Under the pieces are notes generated by a model that did no database searches, was not told where the DNA came from, and saw only the letters and a list, made by a program, of their open reading frames with translations. DNA of 64,000 bases. Origin: Amoebidium appalachense (Eukaryota > Ichthyosporea). Shown here one piece after another: positions 1 through 15,480 of the stretch; the stretch's first letter is position 1, and each line of letters opens with the position of its first letter. The translations under genes and the position numbers were made by a program. The stretch is taken from contig CAVNZM010000007.1 of assembly GCA_963693365.1 (NCBI GenBank), forward strand, positions 9,114,001-9,178,000, in the 5' to 3' direction.

Positions 1-1136
1 CTGCTTCCCCCCTACCCCTTCCTTCCCAAATTTGCAGCCCCCTCATTCATTGTCCCTCTACTGGACGTCTAGACACACAGCGAGACTCATTGCACAACCT
101 GTTTCTCTCACTAAGGTCTTCCATCACTTTTTCGCCTAATGAATATCCCGTGTGATGAACTCTCCTCATCGATCGTCCTTAACACTCCCAAGTCTTTCCA
201 TGCCTGGGTCTTCCTCACGCCCATCCCTCTCTTTGTCCTGCCCTCCCCCCTCTGTTTTTGCTCTCATCCCCCCCCCCCTCCCCCCCCCCCCCCCCCCCCT
301 CCCTCCCCCCTCCCGCCCCAGCCATCCCACCCTACCACCTAATGCCAAATGCATTCCATTGCCCACCTTTTCATCTGTACTAGCTCTAGTTTACTTGTCT
401 GCCCAATCCTACCCCCCCCCCCCCTCCCTCCCTCCCCCCTTCCCCCCCCAGCAGCCAACACTCCTCCCCCCCCCCCCTCCCCCCCACCCCACCACCTTAT
501 CCCTGCTGCAAGAGGTCTTTCCTAGGTCCTTCCTGCGAATAGCACCTATCCCTTTCTTTTCTGTTTCCTTTGCTTTTTTTCTTTCTTACTTTCTTTCTTT
601 CTTCCTTTCTTTTTTTTGGTGTGTGTGTGTTGGGGGGGAGGGGAGGGGAGGGGGGGGCTGTGATGGAAGTGTTAGTGGTGTTATCGGAAGCATACCGTTT
701 TTTTTTGTTTTTTTTGTTTTTTTTTTTGCTGTTGTTGTTTTGTTTTGTTTTTTGCACGTCTGTGGGGAAAGGGGGGAAGGGGGGTGGGGGGGGAGGTTGC
801 AATCTCAATAGGACTAGCATAAGTGTACATCATTCCACCGGCTTTTCCCTCCCCTCGGCACGCCTATGTTTGAATAATCAGATGTTCGTTTACACACTTT
901 TGTCTGGAAAATGATGGCGGGTGGCAGTTGGGGTGGTGATAGTGTGTGTGTATGTGTGTGTGTTTGGGGGGAGGGGGGGGGGGGGGAGGGGGGGGGGGGT
1001 TGGAAGGGTTGATGTACGGACGTGGTGGGAAAGGGCAGGGGGGGAGGCAGGGTGGGGGGGGGGGGGGGGGAGGGGGAGGGAGGGGGGAGGTGGGGGAGGG
1101 GAGCAACCCAGGCTGATGTGGGTGTGGTGTCCACAG
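1..1136. other. Non-coding, homopolymer-rich DNA
   Basis: No coding signal that I can support. The stretch is pyrimidine-rich to about 560, then purine/G-rich with G runs around 965-1080. Long open frames here are low-complexity proline or glycine translations. It is probably intron or 5' flank of the metallopeptidase gene, because that gene's first recognised exon starts with a split codon and so needs an upstream exon, here or before the window. Confidence 0.6.
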
Positions 1137-1422
1137 GAGAGGAGGCCAAGAGACCCATCTACCAGCGTGAATGGTTCAAAGTGGCCGCACCTCTCTGTAT
1201 GGCATTTGGCGCCTACTATTTTGCAAAGTTGGAAACTGTGCCTTATTCTGGTCTTTGAAACCCTCCCTTCCCTTCCCCCTCCCCCTCCCCCCCCCCCCCC
1301 CCCCCCCCCCCTCCCCTCCCAATTCCTCGCTCCCCGGGGTCATGGGCTCTATCTATGGTGCAAACTTTTTGTTTGTACTCTTTTCCGCAAAATACACGGT
1401 GCTTGCATGTGTAATTAGCCCC

Positions 1423-1453
<31 letters not shown>

Positions 1454-1794
1454 ACCCCCACCCCCACCCCACCATCACCCCACCCCACCACCACCACCAC
1501 CACCCCACTTTTCCCTCCTTACACGGCTGCCAAGCACCAAATCAAAAGGAAGGAGGGGGGGGGGGGGGGGGGGGGGGGGGACGAAAAGAAGAGGAAAATA
1601 CAGAACACCGAATGAAGGGAACTGGTGGTCATAGCAATAAGCAAGGTGGAAAACCAAGAAAACATCCAACCAGTGATTTCGTTCGCAGAGAGAATGGACG
1701 CACACTGCTGGTCATGCAACCCCACCAGCAAAATCAGTTCTCATCAAACCTCTGCCTAGCATGGCTGTATTTCTCCTTCTTAACCGAATAGCAT

Positions 1795-1826
<32 letters not shown>

Positions 1827-2658
1827 ACACCCACACCCACACACCCAACCACACCCACACCCACACACCCATCCACCCCCACCACCCCACCCACCCACCC
1901 ACCCACCCACCCATCACCACCACCACCACCGCTTGGGTTCGTATTTAGGTGTGTTTTATATTGCTCATTGTGTTTTGATATCAACCAAGACTCACTTACA
2001 TGTTCAACACTTGGCTTCCAAATTAGGTCGCAGGCGTGCCCTGCTCCTGCCGAGCCGTATTGAGCGGTTTATTGCAGCCTTTCTCGATGAGTTACTGTTG
2101 AAACAGTATGCAAACGCAATGCTTCCAAATAACAGTGAAGTAAGATCCCTCCCCCCCCCCCCCCCCCCCCCCCCCTCCCCCCCCCCCCAGCATCTTCGGC
2201 TCATGCTGCACACACTCTGCATATCCAAATTGGGATTATTGTATGTGCTGCACTGTGTTACATGTTATTTGTGTTTGTATTTCTCAGAGTGCACCGGCAT
2301 CCCCTTCCCCCTTCCCCCCCTGCACCACCCACCCAACCACACTAACACACACACGCACATGCATGCATGCATGCCATCACCAGGCATAAAGTCATCTATA
2401 TCACCGTGAGCCACAACCCTCTTCGCCCTCAGCATCTGCTTGCTCCTCCCACATGCACTACCTTTTGGATCGACGATTCCAATATCCTGAAGGTTGCTCG
2501 TTGAAATGGGTAGATTTGATGGGGTACCACTCTTGCGTCAACTGCCTTGTCTGTAGTGTGTATGATGGTTGAAGTCTATGTTGTCTGAAACGGTATGTAG
2601 TATACCGTGGGTATGTGCACAACTCAACGGGAGGGGGGATAGGGGGAGGGGAGGGGAA

Positions 2659-2689
<31 letters not shown>

Positions 2690-4213
2690 AAAAAAAAGCT
2701 CTTCTACTATTTTTTGGGTCTGATGAGCTACGTTCGTAAATTCGTTTTCCCACCACTTACGTCATGTGTTTTTTTTTACAGGCGGTGGTTACGGTCAAGA
2801 GAATAGGTGACCGGCTCACAGCCAGTAATGGTCTCCCCCCACTGGAATACTTTGTGGTGGATGATGCAAACATGAATGCATTCGTGTCTGGAGGTAGGCA
2901 TACACACAAACACTCCCTATCCTCCCCCGTTATAGGCATCTGCGACTTCCCTCACCCCCCTTTTCCCTCTGTACACCTATCTAGTTCTCATTTTCTCTTT
3001 CCGTCCGTCCCATCCGTTCCTCCTTTCTTGTTGCTGGCCTTTGTCCTCCCCCCCCCCCCCCCCCCCCCCCCCCTTTTCGTTCGGTGTCTGTGTGAGGGGG
3101 GGGGGGGGGGGGGGGGGTAGGACGTCATGGTTTGCAGAAGGCGGTGGACGAAGCTAAGCGGCAAGACAACTGGTTGTACATTGGGGGCTAGAGGTGTAAT
3201 AGTAGGTGTTATAGGGTCTTTGCTGGTTGGGTGTAGATCGTGTGAGGGCAAGGGTGTGTAACTAAGTGCAGATTCCATCCTTTGCAGTTGGGCATTGGAT
3301 TATGTGAGTGTGTGTGTGTGTAGGAAACATAGTTGTCAGGTCTAGGAATGGGCTGGGAAACGAGAGATAGTTTCGGCACGATGGGTGGTGTGGGCAGGAG
3401 GGTGTGTATGATTGAGTTTTAGTTCGGTTAACCCTATACGTTTGTCGTCGGCATCTATCACCTGATGCGGTTGTTATTAATGGCCGTTGGTGAATACGGC
3501 TACTATACATGCTACCATTCACGCTATGGATGCGATAATGCTGCTTAATATGACTTGGTTTTTTGTACACGTCTTCGTCTACAGTATTAGCACTTGTCTT
3601 TTCTCTTTTTTTAAGTACCTTTTTTCCTCAGGGGGCAAGGTGTTTGTCAACACGGGCCTATTCCAGGTGCTGAGCAATGAGGACCAGCTTGCCGTTGTCA
3701 TGAGCCACGAGATTGCTCACTATCTTGCTCGTATATCGCCCTGCCCCCTCCCCAACTTAATCCCCCTTCTCACCTCCTCTTCCCCCCCCCCCCCCCCCCC
3801 TTTCCCCCCACCCCAAACCCATCATTCCCTCGCGTCCCCCTTCCACTCACTCCATTCCCACCCACCTTCCCTCCGACCCCATCACACACGGATAACTTGT
3901 TGAAACATGATTTTGCAGCACCACCTTCTACACCCGGCACCCCACCATGTTCTACATGTTAACACCAGTCGGGATGTGTGTACATTTGCATGCAAACATG
4001 TGTAAGCATGCATTGGATGGCTGCATGAAAATCGTTTGGTGTGTAGAGTGCACACACACACAACCATGCACACACACAGCCACACATGCAGGCCTGCACA
4101 CTCGCACTTAGGTATACTTGCAGGCACACCCGGACGCACATAAACTCCACGCCCAAACACGTAAGCACCCAGGTGCATACACATTTGAGCATGCACACAC
4201 GCGTGCGCGCACA

Positions 4214-4311
<98 letters not shown>

Positions 4312-4760
4312 GATGTCCCCATAGCTCCATTATAGGTTCACACGTATGCATTGCACGCACATGTTTCATGCTGCATTTGGTCACGTGCTCACACTGTGCA
4401 CTACAGACCACATGTCTGAGAGTGTGCTGCTCAAGGGGGTGCTGTGGCTGGTGGCCGTGGTGCTGGATCCAGACTCCTGGTCTATCCCTGCAGTAATTGC
4501 CCCCCCCCCCCCCCCCCCCCTCCCCCCCCCTCCCCCCCCCCCCCCCCCCCCTTCCCCCCTTCCCCCTTTTCCTCCTTACCCTTGCTTGAAAGGAAGAGGG
4601 GTGGGGGGGGTGGGGGGGTGGGTTCAGCAATTTCCTTTGTGCCTGTACATTCCTCGTTGTGGCCTATGCTCCCATATTTCACCCTACCCAATGCCCTTCC
4701 CCGTGTGTTTCCATCAAATGTACCCATACACCTCCCTCCCTCCCCCTATCATATCCCATG

Positions 4761-4794
<34 letters not shown>

Positions 4795-5756
4795 TTCCCC
4801 CCTTGTCCCGGAGTCTTCCCACCTCGCCCCTCGCCCCCCCCCATCTTTTCCCCCCTCTACGCACCTCAACCTCGCCCACGCCTTCGTCGTGTTTCAGATC
4901 CTGTCTGCCCCCCCCTCCCCCCCCCTTGCGCCCCTCCCTCCCCTTTCGTCCCTCTCCCCCCCCTCCTCCCTTCCCTCTTACCCTCTATAAGCCACGCATC
5001 TCACACATTGCATTCTGCCTGTGCCCAGGTGATGAATCTTCTTGTTGAACTGCCCTACAGCAGGAAACGTGAGCTCGAGGCTGACTTCATCGGGTACTTA
5101 CCCCCCCCCCCCCCCCCCCCCCCCCCCCGGGGCCTTCCCACACCACCACCATCCACCCACACCCACACACACCCACACAACCACAACCATAATCACCACC
5201 AGCGCCTAGACACACGCGCGCGCGCCCGCGGGCACATACACACACACACACACACATGTACACACACACACACATACACACACACACACACACACACCGC
5301 ACCTAGGGGCACCACAGATAAATACACACGTTCCCCAGGGCAGCAACACACAGAGCATTAAAACCGCAGAATACATAGTACGCTTGTAGTGTTACACCCG
5401 AACGTGCCTCTTGACTGCACGGTCTTTCTTAGAATCACATCTCTATGCAGAATTCCAGTTTCCTTCCAATTCCACTCCTTTTCTCACACATCCCCCCCTC
5501 CCCCCTCCCCCCCCCCTCCCCGTGTGTGTTCCCTTCCTTTCCCCCTTCACGTGTGTGTTTCCCACCATACGGTACCCATTTTTTCGTTTTGCCGAGTCAT
5601 CATATTTCCTGGATGAAAGCTTGCGACCTATACATAGGCGAATGCTGTAAGATGACTTTGCGTGCCGGCACACCCTGGTGTGTGACTTCGTGTGTGCGCC
5701 TTTTGTGAGGGCTTTGGTGTGTGTTTAAGTGGGGGAGTTAGGGGATGGGTGGGGAG

Positions 5757-5853
<97 letters not shown>

Positions 5854-6798
5854 CGTGCGTGTGTGTGTGTGTCAGTGTGTCAGTGTGTGGAGAGAGAGAG
5901 AGGGGGGGGGGGGGGGGGGGTAAATTCCAACTGTGCTGGACTCTTGCCTCTAGCTGTCCCAGGCCCACTCCAGCTGACCAAGGGATCTTGCTTGCAACCT
6001 CAGGCTACTTCTGCTTGCAAATTCATGCTTCGATATTAACGAGCCACGGAATGTATGACCCCTCTCCCCCCCAACCCCAACTCCTCCCTCCGCCCCCTCC
6101 CATCCCCCCAACTCACCCGCCCACCCATCCACCGTCCTCCCTGTCCCACGAAACCTCAAATGAGATCAACCATGTACGGAGACTTAGTACCACAGCTCAC
6201 TTTTCAACGAACGGACACAGACATGCCGAGGCGTGTGCAAATCTTGCTTTAGGTAACTATGGTGGGGCGGCCTGTGGGGACTGTGGGTATTTTTTTAATT
6301 TATTTTTTTTGTTTTTTTTATTTTATTTTTTTTTTTGGGGGGGGGGGGAGGGGGGGGGGGCGGGGGGGCGGCTGTGTGTGTATGTGTGTGTGTGTGTGTG
6401 TGTTATGAGGGGAAGGAGGGGGGGGGGGGGGGGGGGGGGAATGGTAATTTGCCATGTGTTTCAAAAACCAGGTAACCACCGAGACACATGGGTTTTTCTT
6501 TTTAGGACAAAGCTCACTGTGCAACACCTCAGCGCATGTCATTTATCTGTCGCATGCCGTTGGAAACCTAACCCAGTGCCCCTTTCTTCCTCTTTCTCTT
6601 TCAGGTGTGGCGGCAATTGGGTGCAGCTGAAGGGTTGACTGAGTCGGGTCTTGAAAGTGAGTCTGTGGCTGAGCGGGCCATAGCCAAGTACTCATCCACA
6701 CACCCATCACACAACGAGAGGGAGGAGAACTTCCGTGATGATGTGTGTATCCCCCCGTTTATAACCACCTCTCTCTCACTCTCTCCTCCCCTCCCCCC

Positions 6799-6829
<31 letters not shown>

Positions 6830-7356
6830 ATGCGCCCCCCCCCCCCCCCCCTCCCCCCCCCCCCCCCCAAAAAAAAAAAAAAGGGAAAAAAGGGGAGGGA
6901 GGGTTGGGAGGGGGTTTGAGGGGCGGGGGAGGGGGAAGGGGTGCGAAAGAAAAAGAAAAAGAGAAAGCTTTCCGTCCACGTTCCTTTTGCTTTAGCTGAT
7001 CTGTTTACCCCACCAATGCTGTTTGCTTCCCTGGACCCTGGATTTCGCAGGCGCTCCCTGCCCTCTCTTACCCAAAACTTTCCCAAAACTATTATGTCAT
7101 GCAAAGCATCCCTTACGTCCCCCCCCCCCCCCCCCCCCCCCCCAACTTCCTGTCCCCGTGGGCTTTTTACAAATGTTCCCCTATGTCCTATCTATTGTAC
7201 AACCACACGCAAGAGAAAGTGGAGCATGGTAAATGCTATACATCTTTAGTGTGTGTGCATATGCCTGCTCGGTCTGGTGAGTTTGCAACCAAACTAAATC
7301 ATTGGCCCATAGCCTTATGTTTTATCTCCCCACCTGAATGGTCCTTTCCTATAGTC

Positions 7357-7388
<32 letters not shown>

Positions 7389-8182
7389 CGGCGCCGCTGT
7401 GCGCAAAAATTGCATTATGTTGTCCGTTATTTATGTGTATGTTATACGTATTCTGTAACACATTCTAGTCCCCCCCCCCCCCCCCCCCCCCCCGGCTCCC
7501 TTTGGTTGGGCTATCTGACTTCGCTTCTGTGTTTGTGGCCGTATGGGCATGTCCTTGTGCGTACCTGTGTGTCTATTTGTATGTGCGGATACGGGCGTGG
7601 GCATGTTCACAAATTCCTTCTCACGCCTATTCTTCAATCTATGGTTTTTGTTGTTTACATCTGTGCCTGTAGGTACTAATTGGGGTGATATCTGCAGGGC
7701 CCATGGATGGCTGAGGCCCGAAAAGCATATCATCAGCACTGCGTGCAGATGAAGGAATTTATGGAAGTTCAGGTATTTGACACCTTCCCCCCCCCCCCCC
7801 CCCCCCCCCCCCGTCCCCCGGCACTGTGCCGGTTGCTACCTTGAGCGTTGCTTTTCGGCGCGCTCGGGTTGTCAGCACACAGCAGGCGTTGAGGATGGAC
7901 GCAAATACAGAACCCACTCCATGCAGTGAAAGTTCTGTGTGAGAAACGGGCAACCCACATACGCAGTTGCACCCTTTGTGCATGTCTAATATAAAATGGA
8001 CTAGGCAACACATGGAGGGTGTTCTGATGGGATAATTAATTACAATGGGGAGAAAGCTCGGGATGCCTGGGTTTACACAACCCCTCCCCCCTCCCCCCCT
8101 CCCCCCTCACCCTCCCCCCCCCAGCGCCTCCTCTTCGAAGAAAACAGGCAAACAAGCTTGTGCGCGCACGCACACACACCAC

Positions 8183-8227
<45 letters not shown>

Positions 8228-8231
8228 ACGC

Positions 8232-8292
<61 letters not shown>

Positions 8293-8579
8293 TCACAACA
8301 GACAGACATACACATGCACATGCACATGCACCACAGACACAGACAAACAGCGAGGTCTGGAGGATAGTAAGCACTTACACACACGAACTTAATGAGCCCA
8401 GTTCGATTATGTCACCCAAAACATCGCGACATGTGTGGTATACCGTATGATCTTATATCAAAAAAATACTGTACACAAGTATAGATCGGAGTGGCTGATA
8501 TGCTAACAATGGCTCCCCCACACTCCAGAGCAACCCGATACGATCCTTCATCGACAGGCATCTAAGACGCATCCACTGA
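1137..8579 (+). CDS. OMA1: OMA1-like M48 zinc metallopeptidase, multi-exon, 5' end not found
   Basis: Exons: 1137-1250, 2027-2139, 2782-2893, 3632-3730, 4407-4492, 5029-5093, 6004-6052, 6605-6742, 7698-7772 and, tentatively, 8529-8579 with TGA. All junctions keep phase and use GT-AG. OMA1 is the stress-activated inner-mitochondrial-membrane protease that cleaves OPA1 and DELE1. Supporting motifs in order: YYFAKLETVPYSGRRR at the family's membrane-exit segment, NAFVSGGGKVFVNTG, zinc-binding HEIAH (3706-3720), PYSRKRELEAD with the third ligand Glu at 5077-5079, and STHPSHNERE near the C-terminus. The 49-bp exon 6004-6052 restores the expected segment between EADFIG and VWRQLG. The last exon is chosen because a GCTAAC branch-like site and AG precede it in phase; 12854-12877 is a weaker alternative. 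The start codon and targeting peptide are not seen. Family call strong, C-terminus uncertain. Confidence 0.9.
4208..4309. repeat. (AC)n microsatellite in OMA1-like intron
   Basis: Nearly pure dinucleotide run of about 100 bp lying between the HEIAH exon and the next exon. It causes the His-Thr and Cys-Val open frames on both strands, which are not genes. Confidence 0.95.
5757..5872. repeat. (GT)n microsatellite in OMA1-like intron
   Basis: Long GT run with a few GC interruptions near its end, followed by a short GA run and a G run, inside the intron between exons 5029-5093 and 6004-6052. Confidence 0.95.
8170..8286. repeat. (AC)n microsatellite
   Basis: AC repeat with CGCACA interruptions. 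It lies in the last intron of the metallopeptidase if exon 8529-8579 is correct. Confidence 0.95.
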
Positions 8580-9348
8580 CCACGACAACTGCCCATCAAG
8601 GAAGATTGTGAAAACCCATTACTTGGTGGCAGTGTGTTGGCCGTGCACACGGGATCCTGGTGCGCCGATTGATTTCACTATCGATATAACGGGTTTTCAT
8701 TTTTGGTGGATCAGTGGAAATAATGGTAGCCGCCCTTGGATACCTTCTCTTTTAGACTGTGGGGGGTGGTTGAAAGGAGAAGGGGTGGGATTTTGTGTGT
8801 GTTTGTGTGTGTGTGTGCGTGTGTGTGGTGGTGGTGGTTGGGGGAGGGGGGGGGGGGGGGGGGGGAGGGGGGAGGGGGAGGGGCTTTTTTTGTTTGAATT
8901 TCAGTAGTATGTGATAGATAGGCCTTCACCGGGAAGATATGGCATCTTCGGACCTAATAATATGCATTCATTGGTGCTGCAATATTGACATCAATTTGAT
9001 ACATCTGCACCCAGTAACGAAATTGCTGGTTATGTGTATTTTTGTGAATAAGAGCATTTGGCAGCCTATATGAACCGAAATTCCGTAGGTAACTTCATAC
9101 ATTTTGAACTCGGCTGATCGTGACATGTGTGATTGCGGGGTGTTTGGACACTGTTACAGATTGCCAGAGGCACAACAATGTTTCTTCTCAACCGTTGCAT
9201 TTAGGGGCCCGGCAGCCCTGGACCAATGAATGTGTTCGACAAAGTACTACTCAAACACAATGGCTGAGAGTTTAGGATTCAATCTGGTGCATGAGTATGA
9301 TTTCATGCCTTCGATTGTTACCATAGTGTTTTTTTGAATTAGAATTGA

Positions 9349-9406
<58 letters not shown>

Positions 9407-9513
9407 AAAAAAAAAACGTCACAAAAAAAAGAAGAAGAAGAAAAAAAATAGTAAAAAACACAGTTGTGGACACGGACACGTGCCCGTCCAGCACAGACTA
9501 TGATATGTACACA

Positions 9514-9599
<86 letters not shown>

Positions 9600-9836
9600 T
9601 GCACACACACAGGTGCACACACACACACACTCACATACACACACAAACACGTACACACACAAACACACACAAACACAAGCAACACCATACACATGCGAAC
9701 ACAAGCAATGATCCCTTCCGGACACTGGCACACGCGTACTCGAACCCATGGGCCGCTTCTGAATCGATGCATGTTGTTTTCATTGTGCATAATTCACCTC
9801 CGAATTATTTTCTAGGATGATTATTGTGGTGATGAA
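8580..9836. other. Intergenic DNA with simple repeats
   Basis: No gene supported. It contains a G-rich tract at 8840-8882, unique AT-balanced sequence at 8890-9340, a C run joined directly to an A run at 9351-9416, and an (AC)n array at about 9518-9598 followed by degenerate AC sequence to about 9690. Confidence 0.7.
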
Positions 9837-9860
9837 GAGCGCCACGGATGTGGCTCCTCA

Positions 9861-9906
<46 letters not shown>

Positions 9907-10880
9907 CCCCCCCCCCCCCCCCCCCACCCCCTCCCTACTACCTCCCTCTTGATCCCCCCCCCCCCCCCCCCCCTCTGATTGGTCGCCCATGAGCCACATA
10001 TGTGGCACATTCAAGCCGAACGAGCCACCAGAGTGGCCCGTTTCAGGCGACCCCCCCTACAGCTTAGTGGTCGAGAGTCGCGCGCGCTTTCTTGGTATGC
10101 CCAGTTAGCTGCCGAAGTTTCCTGCCTTTTTTGTCTTTGGACCAAGGTGATTGGTGTAATAAAAGAGGGTGCCAGCGCTTGCCAACCAACAAGGCCCTTA
10201 CGTATCGTGTTTTTTCCGCCTTCCGGCTTCGTCTGTCGCCAAAACAAAATTGGCCCAGAATCCCGCCGGAAGCGGGTGAACCCCTGGAAAACGCTACATA
10301 GTGAACTCGATGAAAACACAACATAAAGCCTTCAAACTTTGCCCCGGGCAAGCTACCACACTCCTTTTTGCTTTCTAGTACTTGTTGAAGGGGCCCGCAC
10401 CCCTTTGGGCAACCATATATAACAAAACCCAGAACTTGTCCGGAAAGCCCAGTTAGGCTCGATTCCGGGCCGAATCTAGACCCTCATTTCCAGTGGAAGA
10501 GGGCGACCCTCTACAGAACGCTACACAGTGAACTCAACAAAAACACAACAAAAAGCCTTGAAATTTTGTGACTGGCATGCCAACACTATTTTCTTTGTTT
10601 GCTACTAATTACTCTATGGTGTAGCACACCGTGGGGAGACGATACTTGGCACGTAGCCAGAAATTTGTCCAGAAAATCCAGTTTTTCGCTGGCAGCGCCA
10701 AGTTCGCAGCGCAGTATGCAGCAGTTATCAGAAACAAACTTTCGTGTTCTTGGTGTCCGTGTGACCGTTGGGTTGTCATGAACGTCGGCGTGCAGTTTTT
10801 TCCCCGGGTTTCGTACTTTTACCACTACATGTATAAGGATCGTGCGCAACATGGTCGAACGAGCCACATAAGTGGCTCGA
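9835..10880. repeat. ~227-bp tandem repeat bordered by GAGCCAC palindromes
   Basis: Two diverged copies of one unit are visible. ACGCTACATAGTGAACTC at 10291 recurs as ACGCTACACAGTGAACTC at 10518 (227 bp apart). CCAGAACTTGTCC at 10429 recurs as CCAGAAATTTGTCC at 10657 (228 bp apart). Imperfect palindromes of the form GAGCCAC-spacer-GTGGCTC occur near 9838-9856, at 9991-10008, 10022-10040 and 10861-10878. A (CT)n and C-run block at 9862-9973 splits the left side. No protein is encoded. It could be a small satellite or a decayed non-autonomous transposon. Confidence 0.6.
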
Positions 10881-10897
10881 TCTTGCCGGCGGCTTAT

Positions 10898-11850
<953 letters not shown>

Positions 11851-13185
11851 CGTCTCATTCTAATGATGCCCGGATTCGAATGTGCACGTTCAGGCAGAGA
11901 CGGGGTCGCGTCGGTTTGCATGTCAACCAATGGAACAGTGTCCTTCAACTCGATAAATGATTGGCTGGAACGATTTTGCCGCTTGCAACAAGCAAGCTTA
12001 TTGGTGTACAGCTCGAATGGAATTCATGGAGAATTAAAACTCTATCACAACAAATAAGTCCAACCAATCACAAAGGTGTTTAGGATAATTGCTCCTCCTT
12101 TCCCGGACTGCCACTGCCAGTTGAGATTTTTACAAGTGAGAAGGAATGCATTCACGTAGACACGGCCCAAGTTCCTTCAATCAGAGTAAATACTACTGAC
12201 GTTTTAGATAAGAGATGAATCTGTCGTAATTTAGGCTATTAAAAAGAGAAATCCAGCGTGAGCACAATTATTTGTCAAAGGCTTCTCGGACCCGTCTGGC
12301 TATGCATACCACGACGATAAACATGCGTTCCAGACATGAGAAGAGTTCATGCCAGTGATCGCGCGCGCGAGTCCCGGGGTTCCGGGAAACCCGAGCTCGG
12401 GGTCGGCATATGCTGAGCAGCACACGTGACACGTGTGTGTATATGTGTGTGTATATGTGTGTGTTCTCATGTATGTGCGTATGTGTATGTGTGTTCATGT
12501 GTGTGTGTGTGTGTTTGTGCGTGTGTGTGTGTATTTGTGCGCCCGTGTGTGCGTGTGGACGGTGCACTGTGCGTGTGTGTGTGTGTGTGACATGGCCATG
12601 CATTTTCAACAGTCAACATATGTGCCTGCGTGCGTATGTCTTCGTGTGTGCTGTACATGTCACACTACGTACGTGTGTGCGTATACGTGTGTGTCCATTA
12701 TCCTGTGTTCCACGGTAGGGCCTACATGAGTTTCTTGTCTTCAAGCGTGTGCATGCGCCACGCCGGTTGCTTGCACATGTGCTCGTGTGACACTGCGGAT
12801 GTGTGTGTCATGATCACCCTGTGTCACCTTATATTTGCAATCCGATGCTGCAGGAGGTGGTGGATGATCTGCCATAGGCAAGCCTGGGTAATGAACCAAG
12901 TAACCGGGGCTTCAAACTCCAAAGTTCCAATGAAGAGCACACGCGTATGTTATGTACAACTAACATTACATATCGGTTATTGTACCACGTACTGGCATGG
13001 TGGCTCAATATCATAATCAAAGACAACTTATGACAGTGATGGCATGGAGCTTCAAGTCTGAGTCAGAGCGCAACCAGTGATTCTGTCTGGGGCTATCGGC
13101 TGGCAAAGTGACACAGCCAGGAACCACGGCAACTGTCCGAGTCACATCGCCTTGCCCTCCCCCCCCCCCCCCCCCCCCCCCCCCC

Positions 13186-13220
<35 letters not shown>

Positions 13221-13319
13221 AAGCTCCCTCTCCAAACAACACATTGTCAAAAAAAAAAAAAAAAAAAAAAAAAAGGAAGAGGGCGGGATGTGTACTCCGC
13301 ATCGAACACCCCCTTTCCT

Positions 13320-13354
<35 letters not shown>

Positions 13355-13454
13355 CCAACCAACCAAGCAACCAACCAACCAACCAACCAAAAAAAAAAAC
13401 AAGAAAAAAAAACAAAACACCTTTTTCTCTTTTCTTTTCTTTTCTTTTCTTTTC

Positions 13455-13496
<42 letters not shown>

Positions 13497-13850
13497 CTTT
13501 TTGGCTGCGGTGGTTTATTTTTATTTTTATTTTATTTTATTTTATTTTTATTTTTTTTGGAGGGGGGGGGGGGGAGGGTTTTCAAGGCAGGTCGTTCCTT
13601 TTCCGACGGGGTGGCTTACATGGGAATGTTCCTCCCCACAGCTGGCAGGCGATTTTGTACGCATGTCCGTGTGCAGATGTGTGTGTATGTACCTGTCGTG
13701 TGTGTGCATGGTGCAACTATGGCACTTCTGTGTAGATATGACGGCAGAATTTATATACGTGTGTGCGTATGTGTGTGTCACGGTGTTTTTCAGTTTCACG
13801 GTATGTGCGTCATAGTGTAGATAATTGTGTGTGTGTGTGTGTACAAGTGT
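11851..13850. other. No gene recognised
   Basis: Unique sequence with CCAAT-type motifs at 11958-11963 and 12062-12070, GT-rich degenerate repeat at 12430-12710, long C and A runs at 13158-13274, and (CAAC)n followed by TTTTC-type runs at 13360-13500. A possible 24-base terminal exon at 12854-12877 (AG acceptor, then TAG) is too short to support. Confidence 0.6.
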
Positions 13851-15480
<1,630 letters not shown>

